Part shown: piece after piece, positions 24,486 to 34,984 of the stretch
Layout: every line of letters begins with the position of its first letter
Position numbering within the stretch: position 1 is the stretch's first letter
Source of the DNA: Methylomicrobium sp.
GTDB lineage: Bacteria; Pseudomonadota; Gammaproteobacteria; Methylococcales; Methylomonadaceae
Reading direction: 5' to 3'
DNA length: 54,316 nucleotides
Assembly: GCA_018333785.1 (NCBI GenBank)
Contig: JAGXSU010000132.1
Span: forward strand, 1 to 54,316
Program-made: the position numbers and the translations under genes
Notes under the pieces: generated by a model
Seen by the model: only the letters and a program-made list of their open reading frames with translations
Database searches by the model: none
What the model was told of the DNA's origin: nothing

Positions 24486-26675
24486 CTAGCGTTTTAATAT
24501 CAGGCCGGCTAAAGGGGGCAGGGTCAAGTTGATGGAATAAGGCTGATTCATCCAAGGAATCGGTTCGGAAAGAGCCAGGCCATTTCCTATGTTGGTTCCG
24601 TCATAAAAGGAAGAATCCGAATTCAAAATTTCATGGTAAGGCCCGGGACTTGGTACACCGATCCGGTAGTTTTCGCGGACGACAGGCGTGAAGTTAAGGA
24701 CGACAATCAAATCCTCATGAGCATCTTTTCTGCGGTAACTGATCACTGACTGTTCGACGTCATGGCAATCAATCCATTCGAAACCGTGATGATCGAAATC
24801 GTGTTTGAAAAGAGCCGGGTGAGAACGGTACAGGTGATTTAAATCTTTGACCAATGTTTTTATGCCCTGATGATGCGGATATTGCAATACATACCAGTCC
24901 AGACATTGGTTGAAGTTCCATTCCGAGCCCTGGCCGAATTCACAGCCCATGAACAACAGCTTTTTACCAGGATAGGTAAACATCAACGTGTACAGCAGTC
25001 TCAAATTGGCAAAGCGTTGCCATTCGTCGCCAGGCATTTTGTTGATCAGCGAGCCTTTACCATGCACGACCTCGTCATGCGAGAAAGGCAACGTAAAATT
25101 CTCGGTGAAGGCATAGAGCATTCCAAATGTCAGCTGGTCATGGTGAAAGCGTCTATGGACAGGGTCTTCCTGAAAGTACGCCAGGGTGTCATGCATCCAA
25201 CCCATATTCCATTTCATCGAAAAGCCCAATCCACCCGCCCAGGTTGGGCGCGTGACTTGAGGCCAGGCCGTTGATTCCTCGGCCATCATCACCGCGCCGG
25301 GATGCTGTTCATGTGTGATGGTGTTCAATTCCCGGAAGAAATCAATGGCTTCAAGGTTTTCATTGCCGCCATACATGTTCGGAATCCAGTCATGTGCTTC
25401 ACGCGAGTAGTCCAGATAGAGCATCGAAGCCACCGCATCAACCCTCAAGCCATCCAGGTGAAACTCATTCAGCCAGAATATGGCGCTGGCTAGCAGGAAG
25501 TTTTTAACTTCATTACGGCCGTAGTTATAGATGAGTGTGCCCCAATCACGGTGTTCACCTTTGCGAGGGTCTTCATGCTCATACAGTGCGCTGCCGTCAA
25601 AACGGGCAAGAGCAAAATTATCTTTGGGAAAATGGGCAGGCACCCAATCCAGGATGACGCCGATGCCGTTCTGATGGCAGGCATCTACGAAAAAGCGAAA
25701 ATCATCTGGCGACCCATGGCGGCTGGTAGGCGCAAAATAGCCTATGGTCTGGTATCCCCAGGAGGCATCCAGCGGGTGTTCGGTTATTGGTAGCAATTCG
25801 ATATGAGTAAAACCCAACTCTTTGACGTAGTCGACCAAATGGGTGGCAAGATCCCGGTAATTCAGGAAATTTCCCAGATTGTCGCGTTGCCAGGATCCCA
25901 AGTGAACTTCATAGATGGACATGGGTTCGTGCAACCAGTCGAACTGGTGCCTTCTTTCCATCCATTGCTGATCTTTCCAGGTGTAACTATTTTCTTTGAC
26001 GACAATTGAAGATGTTTTGGGACGAAATTCGAATTGTTGACCATAAGGGTCCGTCTTAACCAGAAGTTCCTGGCTATGCCTGTTGAGAATTTCAAACTTG
26101 TATAGCGCACCGTCTTTCAAACCGGGAATAAAAATTTCCCAGATACCGCTGCTGCCCAGGCTTCTCATGGGATTACACCGGCCATCCCAACGGTTGAAGT
26201 CGCCAATGACGCTGACCCGTTGAGCGTTTGGTGCCCAGACGGTGAAAACCACGCCTTCAATAGCATCGGCTTTATGCAGATGCGCCCCCATTTTTTTGTA
26301 CACATGCCAATGACGGCCTTCGCCAAACAAGTGTCTATCAAAATCGGACAGTTGTACCCCAAAATCATAGGGGTCGTAATTCGTATGATGTCCTCCGTCT
26401 TTGTCTACCCATGATAATTTGTAGTGACCGGACAGTTCGTTCTTTTTAGCAATGTATTCGAAAAAATCAGTGCCTGGAACACGAGGGATAGGAGTTTTGG
26501 TGTCGGCAAAGCTGACGGTTTCCGCGTAGGGCAGGTAAAGGGTGATTTTGACGCTATCATTGTGTGGATGGCGACCCAGGACAGCGAAGGGATCGTGATG
26601 TTTTGCTTCAATAATTTTGATGAAATCAGTTCCAAGCTTTGGGGGGGATTGCTTTTTCACTTTGAAACGCCTCAA
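24486..26675 (-). CDS. glgB: 1,4-alpha-glucan branching enzyme
   Basis: GH13 branching enzyme (729 residues) that cuts alpha-1,4 chains and rejoins them in alpha-1,6 linkage during glycogen synthesis. An N-terminal extension (about 20-110) and a CBM48 domain (about 115-220, [16 protein letters not shown]) precede the barrel. Catalytic segments are visible: [11 protein letters not shown] (nucleophile Asp), MAEESTAWP (acid Glu) and [14 protein letters not shown] (transition-state Asp). The full length matches the long E. coli-type enzyme. It is divergent from glgC with only 75 bp between the starts, so both promoters must share that space. Confidence 0.95.
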   Translation of the reverse strand: MRRFKVKKQSPPKLGTDFIKIIEAKHHDPFAVLGRHPHNDSVKITLYLPYAETVSFADTKTPIPRVPGTDFFEYIAKKNELSGHYKLSWVDKDGGHHTNYDPYDFGVQLSDFDRHLFGEGRHWHVYKKMGAHLHKADAIEGVVFTVWAPNAQRVSVIGDFNRWDGRCNPMRSLGSSGIWEIFIPGLKDGALYKFEILNRHSQELLVKTDPYGQQFEFRPKTSSIVVKENSYTWKDQQWMERRHQFDWLHEPMSIYEVHLGSWQRDNLGNFLNYRDLATHLVDYVKELGFTHIELLPITEHPLDASWGYQTIGYFAPTSRHGSPDDFRFFVDACHQNGIGVILDWVPAHFPKDNFALARFDGSALYEHEDPRKGEHRDWGTLIYNYGRNEVKNFLLASAIFWLNEFHLDGLRVDAVASMLYLDYSREAHDWIPNMYGGNENLEAIDFFRELNTITHEQHPGAVMMAEESTAWPQVTRPTWAGGLGFSMKWNMGWMHDTLAYFQEDPVHRRFHHDQLTFGMLYAFTENFTLPFSHDEVVHGKGSLINKMPGDEWQRFANLRLLYTLMFTYPGKKLLFMGCEFGQGSEWNFNQCLDWYVLQYPHHQGIKTLVKDLNHLYRSHPALFKHDFDHHGFEWIDCHDVEQSVISYRRKDAHEDLIVVLNFTPVVRENYRIGVPSPGPYHEILNSDSSFYDGTNIGNGLALSEPIPWMNQPYSINLTLPPLAGLILKR

Positions 26676-26750
26676 TGTAGTAGGATAATGTTGCTGTGAA
26701 TGTTACCAAATAACTAACAAGATGTAATTCTATTCCACAAGGGGAAGTCA

Positions 26751-28025
26751 ATGTCAGAAGCAAGCAGCCACCAGCAGGATCGTTTTGTCAGTCATCTTAC
26801 CAGAAATACCATTGCCCTGATTTTAGCGGGCGGTCGAGGTTCGCGCCTAAAAAACATGACCGATTGGCGAGCGAAGCCGGCCGTCCCGTTCGGAGGCAAA
26901 TTCCGAATTATTGATTTTCCCTTGTCAAACTGCATGAATTCGGGCATACGCAAGATCGGTGTGCTGACCCAATATAAGGCGGATTCATTGATTCGCCACA
27001 TCCAGCAGGGCTGGGGGTTTTTAAGAGGCGAATTCGGCGAATATGTCGATTTGATGCCCGCTCAACAACGGCTTGAAACATCCTGGTACGAAGGAACAGC
27101 GGATGCAATTTATCAAAACATTGATATTTTAAGAACCCGAAATCCTGAATATGTCCTGGTTCTGGCCGGAGATCACATTTACAAAATGGATTACGGCGCA
27201 ATGCTGGCTGATCATGTAGCCAATAACGCAGATCTGACCATAGGCTGCCTGGAGGTGTCGCTGGCCGAAGCTACTGAGTTTGGTGTCATGGACATTGACG
27301 AGGACAGAAGGGTCAAGGCGTTTGTCGAAAAACCGTCTAATCCGCCTTCAATGCCCGGAAAACCGGATAAGTCATTGGCATCCATGGGTATTTATGTATT
27401 TAATGCCGGTTTCTTGTTCGAGCAATTGATCAAGGATGCCGATACTCCCGGATCATCACGCGACTTCGGTAAAGACATTATTCCTTCAGTCATTAGCAAA
27501 TATCGAATCAATGCCTACCCCTTCCTCAACATGCAGGGTGGGCAAAGTTACTGGCGGGACGTAGGAACTATCGATGCGTACTGGTCAGCCAATATGGAGC
27601 TGATCGGCGTTAAGCCCGATTTGAACCTGTATGACAAGACCTGGCCTATCTGGACTTACCAGGAGCAAACGCCGCCGGCCAAATTTGTTTTTGACGACGA
27701 TAAACGGCGTGGTCAAGCCGTGGATTCCATGGTTTCCGGCGGTTGCGTAATTTCGGGTTCCAAAATAAGGCATTCATTGCTGTTTTCCAATGTACGCGTC
27801 AACTCATACAGTGTGCTGCAAGATACGGTGGTCTTGCCTGAAGTGAATATCGCCAGGCATTGCCGTATCACTAAAGCAATCATTGAAAAAGGCTGTGAGG
27901 TACCGCAAGGAACCGTCATAGGCGAGGATCGCGCTGAGGATGAAAAAAGATTTCATGTCAGCCCTGGCGGCGTAGTGCTGGTGACACCGGATATGTTGGG
28001 CCAGAACAGACATTATGTCAGATAG
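26751..28025 (+). CDS. glgC: Glucose-1-phosphate adenylyltransferase
   Basis: Makes ADP-glucose from ATP and glucose-1-phosphate, the committed step of bacterial glycogen synthesis. 424 residues. The nucleotide-binding segment [15 protein letters not shown] and the [15 protein letters not shown] motif follow a short N-terminal tail. [10 protein letters not shown] and the FVEKP catalytic region are present, and a left-handed beta-helix forms the C-terminal part. The enzyme is usually allosteric. A ribosome-binding site (AGGGGA) lies 5 bp before the ATG. It is the first gene of a plus-strand operon; its stop overlaps the GH57 gene by 11 bp. Confidence 0.95.
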   Translation: MSEASSHQQDRFVSHLTRNTIALILAGGRGSRLKNMTDWRAKPAVPFGGKFRIIDFPLSNCMNSGIRKIGVLTQYKADSLIRHIQQGWGFLRGEFGEYVDLMPAQQRLETSWYEGTADAIYQNIDILRTRNPEYVLVLAGDHIYKMDYGAMLADHVANNADLTIGCLEVSLAEATEFGVMDIDEDRRVKAFVEKPSNPPSMPGKPDKSLASMGIYVFNAGFLFEQLIKDADTPGSSRDFGKDIIPSVISKYRINAYPFLNMQGGQSYWRDVGTIDAYWSANMELIGVKPDLNLYDKTWPIWTYQEQTPPAKFVFDDDKRRGQAVDSMVSGGCVISGSKIRHSLLFSNVRVNSYSVLQDTVVLPEVNIARHCRITKAIIEKGCEVPQGTVIGEDRAEDEKRFHVSPGGVVLVTPDMLGQNRHYVR

Positions 28026-29709
28026 TCAAAAACTGAAATTGGTGCTCTGTTGGCACATGCATCAGCCTGAATACAGGGACTTGCAGACTGGCGAATATCA
28101 ATTGCCGTGGACTTATCTTCATGTACTAAAAGATTACAGTGATATGGCCGCGCATCTTGAAGCGGTTCCTGAGGCGAGGGCGGTAGTCAATTTTGCACCC
28201 ATTTTACTGGAGCAGATAGAGGACTACGCGAAGCAGGTTACCGGGTTTTTGCGGGAGGATACCCCTGTCAAAGACGCTCTGCTCTCAGCACTAGTCGCGT
28301 CCTCCGTGACAGCCGAGCCTGAAGGCCGCCTGAAAATAATTAATGATTGCGTCAAAGCCAATAGAGCCAGGCAAATTGAGCGCTATCCTGCGTATCTGAA
28401 TCTCGTTGTTATGGCGGATTGGGTTCGGCACCATGCCGAGGCGCTCAGTTATTTGAGTCCCCATTATTTTGAAGATCTTTTGGTCTGGTATCATCTGGCA
28501 TGGATGGGTGAAAGTATCAAGCTTTCCGATTTTCGTATCCAGAAGTTGATTGATAAAGGTTCAGGCTTTTCTCATGCAGAAAGAATCCAGCTGGCTGAAG
28601 TTATAGGCGAGCACCTGGATAATATTATCGGCCGTTACAAAAAGCTGGCGGAACAAGGGCGTATTGAATTATCGGTCACGCCGTATGCGCACCCGATCAT
28701 GCCGCTGATGCTGGATATCAAATCAGCGCTCCAGGCCATGCCCGATGCGGTCATGCCGGAACTGGACAGCTATCCTGGCGGAACTGAGCGGGTAGAATGG
28801 CATTTGCAATACGGTCTGGATACCTTCAGGCGGTTTTTTGGTTTTACTCCTCAAGGATGCTGGCCTTCTGAGGGCGCTGTAAGTGCTGAAACACTTTCGA
28901 TTCTTTCCGAATATGGATTCAAATGGACCGCATCCGGCGGTAATGTGCTGAGGAACAGTCTCCATCTCTCTCAGCTTCAAGAAACCAGTACGCATCATCC
29001 TTTTTGTGTAGACGATATCCAGTTACCCTGCTTTTTTAGAGATGATGGCTTGTCTGATCTTATTGGTTTTGAATATTCTAAATGGCATGCGGATGATGCG
29101 GTGGCCGATCTGATCAAGCATTTGGAGTTTATTCACAAACATGATGCTTCAGACGGAAAAGTCGTCTCCATTATTATGGACGGTGAAAATGCCTGGGAAT
29201 ATTTTCCTCAAAACGGATACTATTTTTTATCAGCTCTTTATCAAAAATTAAGCGGCCACCCTGTTATTGAGTTAACCACTTTTTCAGCGTGTCTTGACCA
29301 GGATGTGGGTGTTAAACCCTTGCCTAAAATGATGGCGGGAAGTTGGGTGTACGGTACTTTTTCGACCTGGATTGGCGATAAGGACAAGAACCGGGGATGG
29401 GATATGCTGGGCGATGTCAAGAAATGCTATGACAATTTGATTGCGTCCGGCAGTTTAACGTATGAACGAGTGAATGCTGCGCGGCAGCAGCTGGCTATTT
29501 GTGAAGGCTCTGATTGGTTTTGGTGGTTTGGGGACTATAATCCCGGGGACGCGGTCAGCAGTTTCGAAAGGCAGTATCGCTTGAATTTAACGAATTTGTA
29601 TCGGCTGATGGGACAGGAGCCGCCGGCTTATCTTGCCCAATCCTTTGCTCAGGGCTCTGGTCAACCCGCTATGGGAGGGGCTATGAGACCCGGTGTGGAA
29701 AACTTATAA
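28015..29709 (+). CDS. Glycoside hydrolase family 57 enzyme (amylase/glucanotransferase type)
   Basis: 564-residue GH57 protein, expected to act on alpha-glucans with retention. The family start [15 protein letters not shown] (conserved region 1) is clear. The nucleophile-type Glu lies in [10 protein letters not shown], and the proton-donor Asp in [14 protein letters not shown]-terminal helical domain carries SDWFWWFGD, another GH57 hallmark. The exact activity (amylase, 4-alpha-glucanotransferase or another) cannot be read from sequence. The start overlaps glgC and the stop is 12 bp before malQ, so it is part of the glycogen operon. No signal peptide, so it acts in the cytoplasm. Confidence 0.88.
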   Translation: MSDSQKLKLVLCWHMHQPEYRDLQTGEYQLPWTYLHVLKDYSDMAAHLEAVPEARAVVNFAPILLEQIEDYAKQVTGFLREDTPVKDALLSALVASSVTAEPEGRLKIINDCVKANRARQIERYPAYLNLVVMADWVRHHAEALSYLSPHYFEDLLVWYHLAWMGESIKLSDFRIQKLIDKGSGFSHAERIQLAEVIGEHLDNIIGRYKKLAEQGRIELSVTPYAHPIMPLMLDIKSALQAMPDAVMPELDSYPGGTERVEWHLQYGLDTFRRFFGFTPQGCWPSEGAVSAETLSILSEYGFKWTASGGNVLRNSLHLSQLQETSTHHPFCVDDIQLPCFFRDDGLSDLIGFEYSKWHADDAVADLIKHLEFIHKHDASDGKVVSIIMDGENAWEYFPQNGYYFLSALYQKLSGHPVIELTTFSACLDQDVGVKPLPKMMAGSWVYGTFSTWIGDKDKNRGWDMLGDVKKCYDNLIASGSLTYERVNAARQQLAICEGSDWFWWFGDYNPGDAVSSFERQYRLNLTNLYRLMGQEPPAYLAQSFAQGSGQPAMGGAMRPGVENL

Positions 29710-29721
29710 CCAGGAACGCAA

Positions 29722-31197
29722 GTGATTGATATTTTACATAAACGAAGAGCGGGTGTTTTACTTCATATCACTTCCTTACCGGGTGGCGATGGTAATGGAG
29801 ATCTAGGGCAGGAAGCATTCAATTTCGTCGATTTTTTACACAGCATCGGGGCATCGGTCTGGCAGACCTTGCCGCTTAATATGCCGCATGCGGATGGCTC
29901 TCCTTACCAATGTCTCTCCGCGCATGCCGGAAACCCGGCATTGATCAATCTGGACTGGCTGGTCAAAAAGGGTTGGCTGGCGTATTCGGAACGTTGTGTC
30001 GATTGCAGCGGTACCTTCGAGTTTGCTAAAAGCTGTTTGGTGACAAAGGCTTATTATGGCTTTTTAGACAGAGCCTCTCCTGATGAGAAGAAAGAGTTTG
30101 CTCGTTTTTGTTTGGAAAAAAAGAATTGGCTGGAAGATTTTGCTTTATTTGTCGCGTTGAGAACCGAATTTAAAAAACAATGCTGGAATCAATGGCCGGA
30201 TGAATACAAAAACAAGGAGCCTAAAGCCATTAAAAAGGCCAGAAGAAGGCTGAATTCTAAAATTGAAACGATAAAATTTGAGCAATTCGTTTTCTTTAGC
30301 CAGTGGAATGCGTTAAGAGATTATGCTTCGCAGCGAGGCGTCTTGTTATTCGGCGATATTCCGATTTTTGTTTCTTATGACAGTGCGGATGTGTGGGTTC
30401 ATCCCGAAGTGTTTAAGCTGGATGATGAAGGAAACATGTTAGTCGTTGCCGGCGTTCCCCCCGATTATTTTTCTGAAACCGGTCAGCGTTGGGGAAATCC
30501 TCATTATGATTGGGATTATTTGCAGGAAACGGGTTTTCAATGGTGGATTGAGCGCATGCAAACCCAAATTGAAATGTTCGATATTGTGCGTATCGATCAT
30601 TTTCGCGGCTTGGAAGCGGCTTGGGAGATTCCCATTCAAGAGCCTACTGCGGTTAATGGCAATTGGGTAAAAGCGCCGGGAAAAGAGTTATTGGAAGCGA
30701 TTTATAATGCTTTTGGCCCTGTTGCGCTGGTTGCAGAAGATTTGGGGATCATAACCGAAGAAGTCGAAGAGTTGCGCGATCACTTCGGTCTGCCCGGAAT
30801 GAAAATCCTGCAATTCGCCTTCGGTGGAAATCATGACAATCCCTATTTGCCGGGAAATCTGGAAAAAAACTCGGTGGTCTATACAGGAACACATGATAAT
30901 GACACCACACTGGGTTGGTATGAAAAAATCAGTGATTGGGAAAAAGACTACATTCATGAATACCTGGGCAGTCCCACATCAACGATGCCTTTTACCTTGA
31001 TTCAGGCGGCTCTTTCTTGCGTGTCTAATTTAGCGGTCATCCCTATGCAGGATATACTCGAGTTGGGCTCTGAGCAGCGTATGAACACACCTGGAACTAC
31101 AGAGGGTAATTGGCACTGGCGTTTCGAGTGGGGGCAATTATCCCAAGATAAAGTGAATCGCCTTGCTCACGCTATCCATTTATTTGGCCGTTCTTGA
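29722..31197 (+). CDS. malQ: 4-alpha-glucanotransferase (amylomaltase, GH77)
   Basis: 491-residue GH77 enzyme that transfers alpha-1,4-glucan segments between chains, used in glycogen remodelling and maltodextrin use. Visible motifs are LLHITSLPG at the start, the LFGDIPIFVSYDSADVW segment, RIDHFRGLEAAWEIP with the nucleophile Asp, AEDLGIITEEV with the acid Glu and GTHDNDTTLGW. It starts at a GTG codon, with a purine-rich AGGAA upstream. Last gene of the glgC operon. Its stop lies about 160 bp before the shared hairpin at 31357-31396. Confidence 0.93.
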   Translation: MIDILHKRRAGVLLHITSLPGGDGNGDLGQEAFNFVDFLHSIGASVWQTLPLNMPHADGSPYQCLSAHAGNPALINLDWLVKKGWLAYSERCVDCSGTFEFAKSCLVTKAYYGFLDRASPDEKKEFARFCLEKKNWLEDFALFVALRTEFKKQCWNQWPDEYKNKEPKAIKKARRRLNSKIETIKFEQFVFFSQWNALRDYASQRGVLLFGDIPIFVSYDSADVWVHPEVFKLDDEGNMLVVAGVPPDYFSETGQRWGNPHYDWDYLQETGFQWWIERMQTQIEMFDIVRIDHFRGLEAAWEIPIQEPTAVNGNWVKAPGKELLEAIYNAFGPVALVAEDLGIITEEVEELRDHFGLPGMKILQFAFGGNHDNPYLPGNLEKNSVVYTGTHDNDTTLGWYEKISDWEKDYIHEYLGSPTSTMPFTLIQAALSCVSNLAVIPMQDILELGSEQRMNTPGTTEGNWHWRFEWGQLSQDKVNRLAHAIHLFGRS

Positions 31198-31356
31198 ATC
31201 CGTATCTGCGCCCCCCTCCCGTTTTTGTGGATGTAGGGTGTTGATTGAAAAGGCTTCTGCAACAGGGATGACTTTACGCGTACTTTGAAATCAAATATCT
31301 ACTCCCTAAATTCAAAGCAATCGAGTAGTTACCTTCTTAAATCATCTCTTTTATTT

Positions 31357-31396
31357 CCTTAGCCTTTCCAAGATCTTGAGCTTTGAAAGGCTAAGG
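31357..31396. terminator. Bidirectional hairpin between malQ and xoxJ
   Basis: A 12-bp perfect stem (CCTTAGCCTTTC with GAAAGGCTAAGG) encloses a 16-base loop. It stands between two convergent genes and so can end both transcripts. There is no long T-tract on either side. Confidence 0.55.
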
Positions 31397-31430
31397 TTCC
31401 TGATTTTCTTGAGTAGCTTAACGACTTGGC

Positions 31431-32291
31431 TCAGTCATCGTCATCCTCTTTTTCAGCCGCATTGACAGGAATCTGTAATAAAGGAAAATTATATTCGGAC
31501 AGTATTTTCTTGATTTCGCCGGATTTCGTGTGGATTAATCGATTTAACTGTTCTTTTCTGACCTTATCGCCGTAGCGGACGCCCATCGCTATTGAAAAAT
31601 CAAATCTATTCTGCGGCGATGAAATCATCGGAATGGCGGTATAACTATTGGCGGGGCTCTGGGATAGTACATAGCCAGCCATTGGTCCCCAAAGGATCGC
31701 CATATCAATTGTTCCTGCTTTTAAATCCTTTTCGATTTGCATCGCTGTATTATTTTCATTATCCCCTGACATAGTCTGGTAGGGAATGCCTTCGTCCAGC
31801 AGGCCCACTTGTTGCAGCCAGGTTGTGCCCGGGCCTCTGTCAAACATGGCAATGCGTAAGCTCTGTTGCCGTTCAAGTGGCAGGTTTGTTAATTGATCCA
31901 GGCTGGTAATATCATCCCAGCCTCTGCTTTTGGCAATCACCAACAAGTAAGTGGTATGGTAATAAGGTACGGTATTCAGTGTCCTGTCGCTGCCTGCCGG
32001 AACGCCCATGATGACATCGCATTTAAATTCCTCGGTGTCTCCGATGGTTGCATTCAGTGTGTTTCTGATGAATCCAATTCGGTCAGGAAACCATGTGAAT
32101 TCCAGAGTTTGGCCCAATTCTTCGGCAAATAAAGCCGCTATCTTATTCTCAAAACCATCCAGTTTGTCGGTTGAGTAGGGAGGGTGAAGCGGGTCAGCGC
32201 AAACTTTGAATTTTTCCTCTGCATTAACACTATTAATTGCGCCGTTAAAAATAAGGCCGACTAATATTATTTTTAGAGCTTTGGCTCTCAT
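31431..32291 (-). CDS. xoxJ: XoxJ-like periplasmic binding protein of the methanol dehydrogenase system
   Basis: 286-residue exported protein of the solute-binding fold (type 3 family) found beside PQQ alcohol dehydrogenases. A signal peptide precedes EEKFKVCADPLHPPYS, the family's usual mature start, and the chain ends in an acidic tail (EKEDDDD). XoxJ/MoxJ proteins bind and are thought to help activate the dehydrogenase rather than serve an ABC transporter; no transporter genes lie nearby, which fits. It follows xoxF on the same strand after a strong terminator and a 340-bp gap, so it probably has its own promoter. Amino acid transport is the alternative but less likely reading. Confidence 0.82.
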   Translation of the reverse strand: MRAKALKIILVGLIFNGAINSVNAEEKFKVCADPLHPPYSTDKLDGFENKIAALFAEELGQTLEFTWFPDRIGFIRNTLNATIGDTEEFKCDVIMGVPAGSDRTLNTVPYYHTTYLLVIAKSRGWDDITSLDQLTNLPLERQQSLRIAMFDRGPGTTWLQQVGLLDEGIPYQTMSGDNENNTAMQIEKDLKAGTIDMAILWGPMAGYVLSQSPANSYTAIPMISSPQNRFDFSIAMGVRYGDKVRKEQLNRLIHTKSGEIKKILSEYNFPLLQIPVNAAEKEDDDD

Positions 32292-32644
32292 TCTTTAAAC
32301 TCCTAAGCGTGGTTGGTTGTATTCAGTATGGCTCAACAATTCAGCGGTCGGCTAAGCCAACCCAACATTTTAAAGCCATGACGTTAATTGTGGGGCTGCG
32401 AAAAGCAGGCAAGCTACGCTGAATTACAATCTAATAATCGGTAAACTATTTTTATTCATTTGAATTGGTGATGAAGGGTTAGTTCATCTTTATCTGGAAA
32501 ATCAGCGGAACACTTTAAAATTTGTTCACCCAGCTTAAATCAAAACACTAATCGATGCATAACCCGATGGATGGGCATGTGTGAGGTGTTTTTAAGGGGT
32601 TTTAGATCGAAGGTCTGTAAAGCCCGTCAACGGTTTTTCCAGAT
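32292..32644. other. Gap between xoxJ start and xoxF terminator
   Basis: About 350 bp, A-T rich, with no supported gene. It probably contains the xoxJ promoter; no clear promoter boxes or operators were picked out by eye. Confidence 0.35.
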
Positions 32645-32683
32645 AAAAAAAAACCCCGGCCGATTGATCACGGCCGGGGTTTT
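32645..32683 (-). terminator. Strong Rho-independent terminator of xoxF
   Basis: On the minus strand a 13-bp GC-rich perfect stem (core ACCCCGGCCG with its complement) and an 8-base loop are followed by a run of about nine T. It lies 25 bp after the xoxF stop. This is the clearest terminator in the window and explains the separate expression of xoxF and xoxJ. Confidence 0.85.
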
Positions 32684-32707
32684 ATCACAGATATCTACCT
32701 AATAGAT

Positions 32708-34561
32708 TTAGTTAGGTAAAGCAAAAACTGTGAGCGTTCCACCCAATTTGGTGAAAGAGCTCAAGCTTCTGTAAGCGCCTACTGCACCTAAACCTTCAGA
32801 GTTTGAAGATTCTTCGCCTGAATCCAAGCCCGCAGCGATACCAATACCTGCCCATCCGCCAACGCCTGATAATACACCAACGTATTGTTTGCCGTTGTAT
32901 TCCCAAGTATTAACGTTACCGATAATGCCGGAAGGTGTTTTGAATTTATACAATTCTTTTCCTGTTTTGGCATCTACCGCTTTCAGATAGCCTTCCAAAG
33001 TACCGTAAAACACTACGCCACCAGCCGTTGCAACAGAGCCTGACCATACGGAGAATTGCTCTTTGTTGGACCATGCGATTTTACCGGTAGTCGCATCCCA
33101 TGCAGTGAACTGGCCGAGGTTGGTTGATTTATCTGCTTTACCGGTAATCGCATCAACACCCGCAGGGAACATGGATAATGTCGCGCCTACATAAGGTTGA
33201 CCCGCAGTGTATTCAACTTCGAAAGGTTCGTAGTCCATACAAACATGGTTGCCGGAAATATAGAAGTAACCGGTTTGTGGAGAATACGAAACGGGCTGTT
33301 GGTTTTTGCTTCCCAATGCTGCTGGGCAGACGCCTTGCGTATTTGTATCTTCACCGTTTTGTTCGGTACTGTATTTAGAGACGACTTGCGGGCGTCCTGA
33401 TTTCATATCGACATGTGAAGCCCAGTTTACGGCTTTGTCGAATTTTTCAGCGACTAACAATTCACCGGTTACACGGTCCAAGGTATAGCCAAAACCATTA
33501 CGGTCAAAGTGAACAAGGGTTTTACGTAGTTTGCCGCCAATTTCTTGATCTACCAGAGGTACTTCGTTAATACCGTCAAAATCCCACTCATCATGCGGAG
33601 TCATTTGGTAAACCCATTTGACTTCTCCGGTATCAGCATCGCGAGCCCATAAAGACATGGACCATTTGTTGTCACCAGGCCGTTGAACCGGGTTCCAGGT
33701 AGAAGGATTGCCTGATCCGTAAAAGACGAGGTTTAAATCAGGATCATAGCTGTACCAGCCCCAAGTTGTTCCGCCGCCGATCTTCCATTGGTCGCCTTCC
33801 CAAGTGCTGGTACTTGAGTCTTTGCCAACCGCTTCTACTTTACCGTCTTTCCATGTGGTCGTTTTAGTTGGGTTGATCAGAGTGTCTGAATCAGGTCCCA
33901 TGCTGTAACCTTTCCATTCCAGTTCGCCGGTGTTGACATTGTAAGCGGCCAGGAAGCCACGAACGCCAAATTCACCGCCGGAAATACCTGTTATAACTTT
34001 ATCTTTGACTACGATAGGCGCTTGAGTGTTAGTCATGCCCAGTTTTGGGTCGCCGTTTTGAACACTCCAGATACGCTTGCCGGTTTTAGCATCTAATGCG
34101 GTTAACACGGTATCGGATTGTTGCAGGAATATTTTGCCGCCACCGTAAGCCAAGCCGCGGTTTACAGTATCGCAGCACATAACAGGAATCGTTACGTCAG
34201 CGTCTTGCTGTGGGGTATATTCCCAGATGACGGATTGAGTTTTTTGGTCAATCGCGTAAACGGTGTTAGGAAAAGGAGTGTGGATGTATAAAGTATCATT
34301 GACTACTAATGGGCCGCCTTCGTGGCCACGTAGAACACCTGTAGAAAAAGTCCATGCGGGTTGCAGAGTCTTTACGTTTGAGGTGTTGATTTCTTTAAGT
34401 TCGCTGTAACGAGTTCCTTGATAGTTCCCACCCCAAGTAGCCCAGTTTGCTGGGTTCTTGGTCAGTTTTTCAACTTCGCTGTTTGCATTGGCAATAGCTG
34501 GTCCAGCAAGCAGGGCAGCAACTGTTGAGGCAATTAGCCAGCTTTTAACAGGCTTCTTCAT
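32708..34561 (-). CDS. xoxF: XoxF-type lanthanide-dependent methanol dehydrogenase (PQQ)
   Basis: 617-residue periplasmic quinoprotein that oxidises methanol (to formaldehyde or formate) and passes electrons to a c-type cytochrome. A signal peptide ends near ANA (26-28). Seen: the adjacent Cys129-Cys130 disulfide in [11 protein letters not shown], Glu197 (SGGEFG), Asn285 (GSGNPSTW), and the catalytic Asp327 in [10 protein letters not shown]. The second Asp (329) is the lanthanide ligand that separates XoxF from calcium enzymes (MxaF), which have Ala there. Eight beta-propeller WG-type motifs run through the chain. A strong AGGAGG ribosome-binding site lies 7 bp before the ATG. No mxaF or cytochrome xoxG lies in the window. 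Confidence 0.95.
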   Translation of the reverse strand: MKKPVKSWLIASTVAALLAGPAIANANSEVEKLTKNPANWATWGGNYQGTRYSELKEINTSNVKTLQPAWTFSTGVLRGHEGGPLVVNDTLYIHTPFPNTVYAIDQKTQSVIWEYTPQQDADVTIPVMCCDTVNRGLAYGGGKIFLQQSDTVLTALDAKTGKRIWSVQNGDPKLGMTNTQAPIVVKDKVITGISGGEFGVRGFLAAYNVNTGELEWKGYSMGPDSDTLINPTKTTTWKDGKVEAVGKDSSTSTWEGDQWKIGGGTTWGWYSYDPDLNLVFYGSGNPSTWNPVQRPGDNKWSMSLWARDADTGEVKWVYQMTPHDEWDFDGINEVPLVDQEIGGKLRKTLVHFDRNGFGYTLDRVTGELLVAEKFDKAVNWASHVDMKSGRPQVVSKYSTEQNGEDTNTQGVCPAALGSKNQQPVSYSPQTGYFYISGNHVCMDYEPFEVEYTAGQPYVGATLSMFPAGVDAITGKADKSTNLGQFTAWDATTGKIAWSNKEQFSVWSGSVATAGGVVFYGTLEGYLKAVDAKTGKELYKFKTPSGIIGNVNTWEYNGKQYVGVLSGVGGWAGIGIAAGLDSGEESSNSEGLGAVGAYRSLSSFTKLGGTLTVFALPN

Positions 34562-34984
34562 ATATTTCCTCCTGGTATTCTGTCGTACAACAAAATACGG
34601 GTTGTGATTTTAAGACTAATATTAGTTCTAAAGCAGTTGTGGGCGACATTATTATTTCCTCAAAAAAAGGAGGAATTCCTTTAAGCGTCACTCCAGGTGC
34701 GTAAATTTAATGATTTTACCTTAAAAGTCAACTTAAAACGGCTGCCTGATAAGGTTTTAAATACACGCTGAATGTTAGAAAAATAAACGCTATCCGCATT
34801 TATAATCACTATTCTATCAACCAAGCCATTATATGCAACTTCCTGAATATCTGCTCATCAATCTTGCAGCCCGATTAGGGGCCACTTTTTTTGTCGAATT
34901 AGCCCTGGGTGCATGATTGCTCTCTGACAGTTTTATTGCCCAACTCATGCTTGAACTGAAAAAATGAAGAATAGACTCCCCACA
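34562..34984. other. Upstream region of xoxF and tail of lpxH
   Basis: About 420 bp. It holds the AGGAGG site, a perfect 12-bp palindrome ACTAATATTAGT (34615-34626) inside the presumed xoxF leader, a candidate promoter (34704-34731) and, on the plus strand, a short frame interrupted by TGA (34833-34967). No full gene is supported. Confidence 0.45.
34704..34731 (-). promoter_or_regulatory. xoxF: Candidate sigma-70 promoter of xoxF
   Basis: On the minus strand TTGACT (34726-34731) and TAAATT (34704-34709) are separated by 16 bp. The leader to the xoxF ATG would be about 140 bases and contains the palindrome at 34615-34626, a possible operator. Confidence 0.35.

Noticed and set aside
31431-32291. 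Amino acid ABC transporter binding protein
   Set aside because: No permease or ATPase genes are near, and position next to xoxF and the mature N-terminal motif fit XoxJ.
34833-34967. Selenoprotein gene with UGA recoding
   Set aside because: No stem-loop of the SECIS type just after the TGA, no ribosome-binding site, and no selenium genes in the window; treated as a possible remnant.
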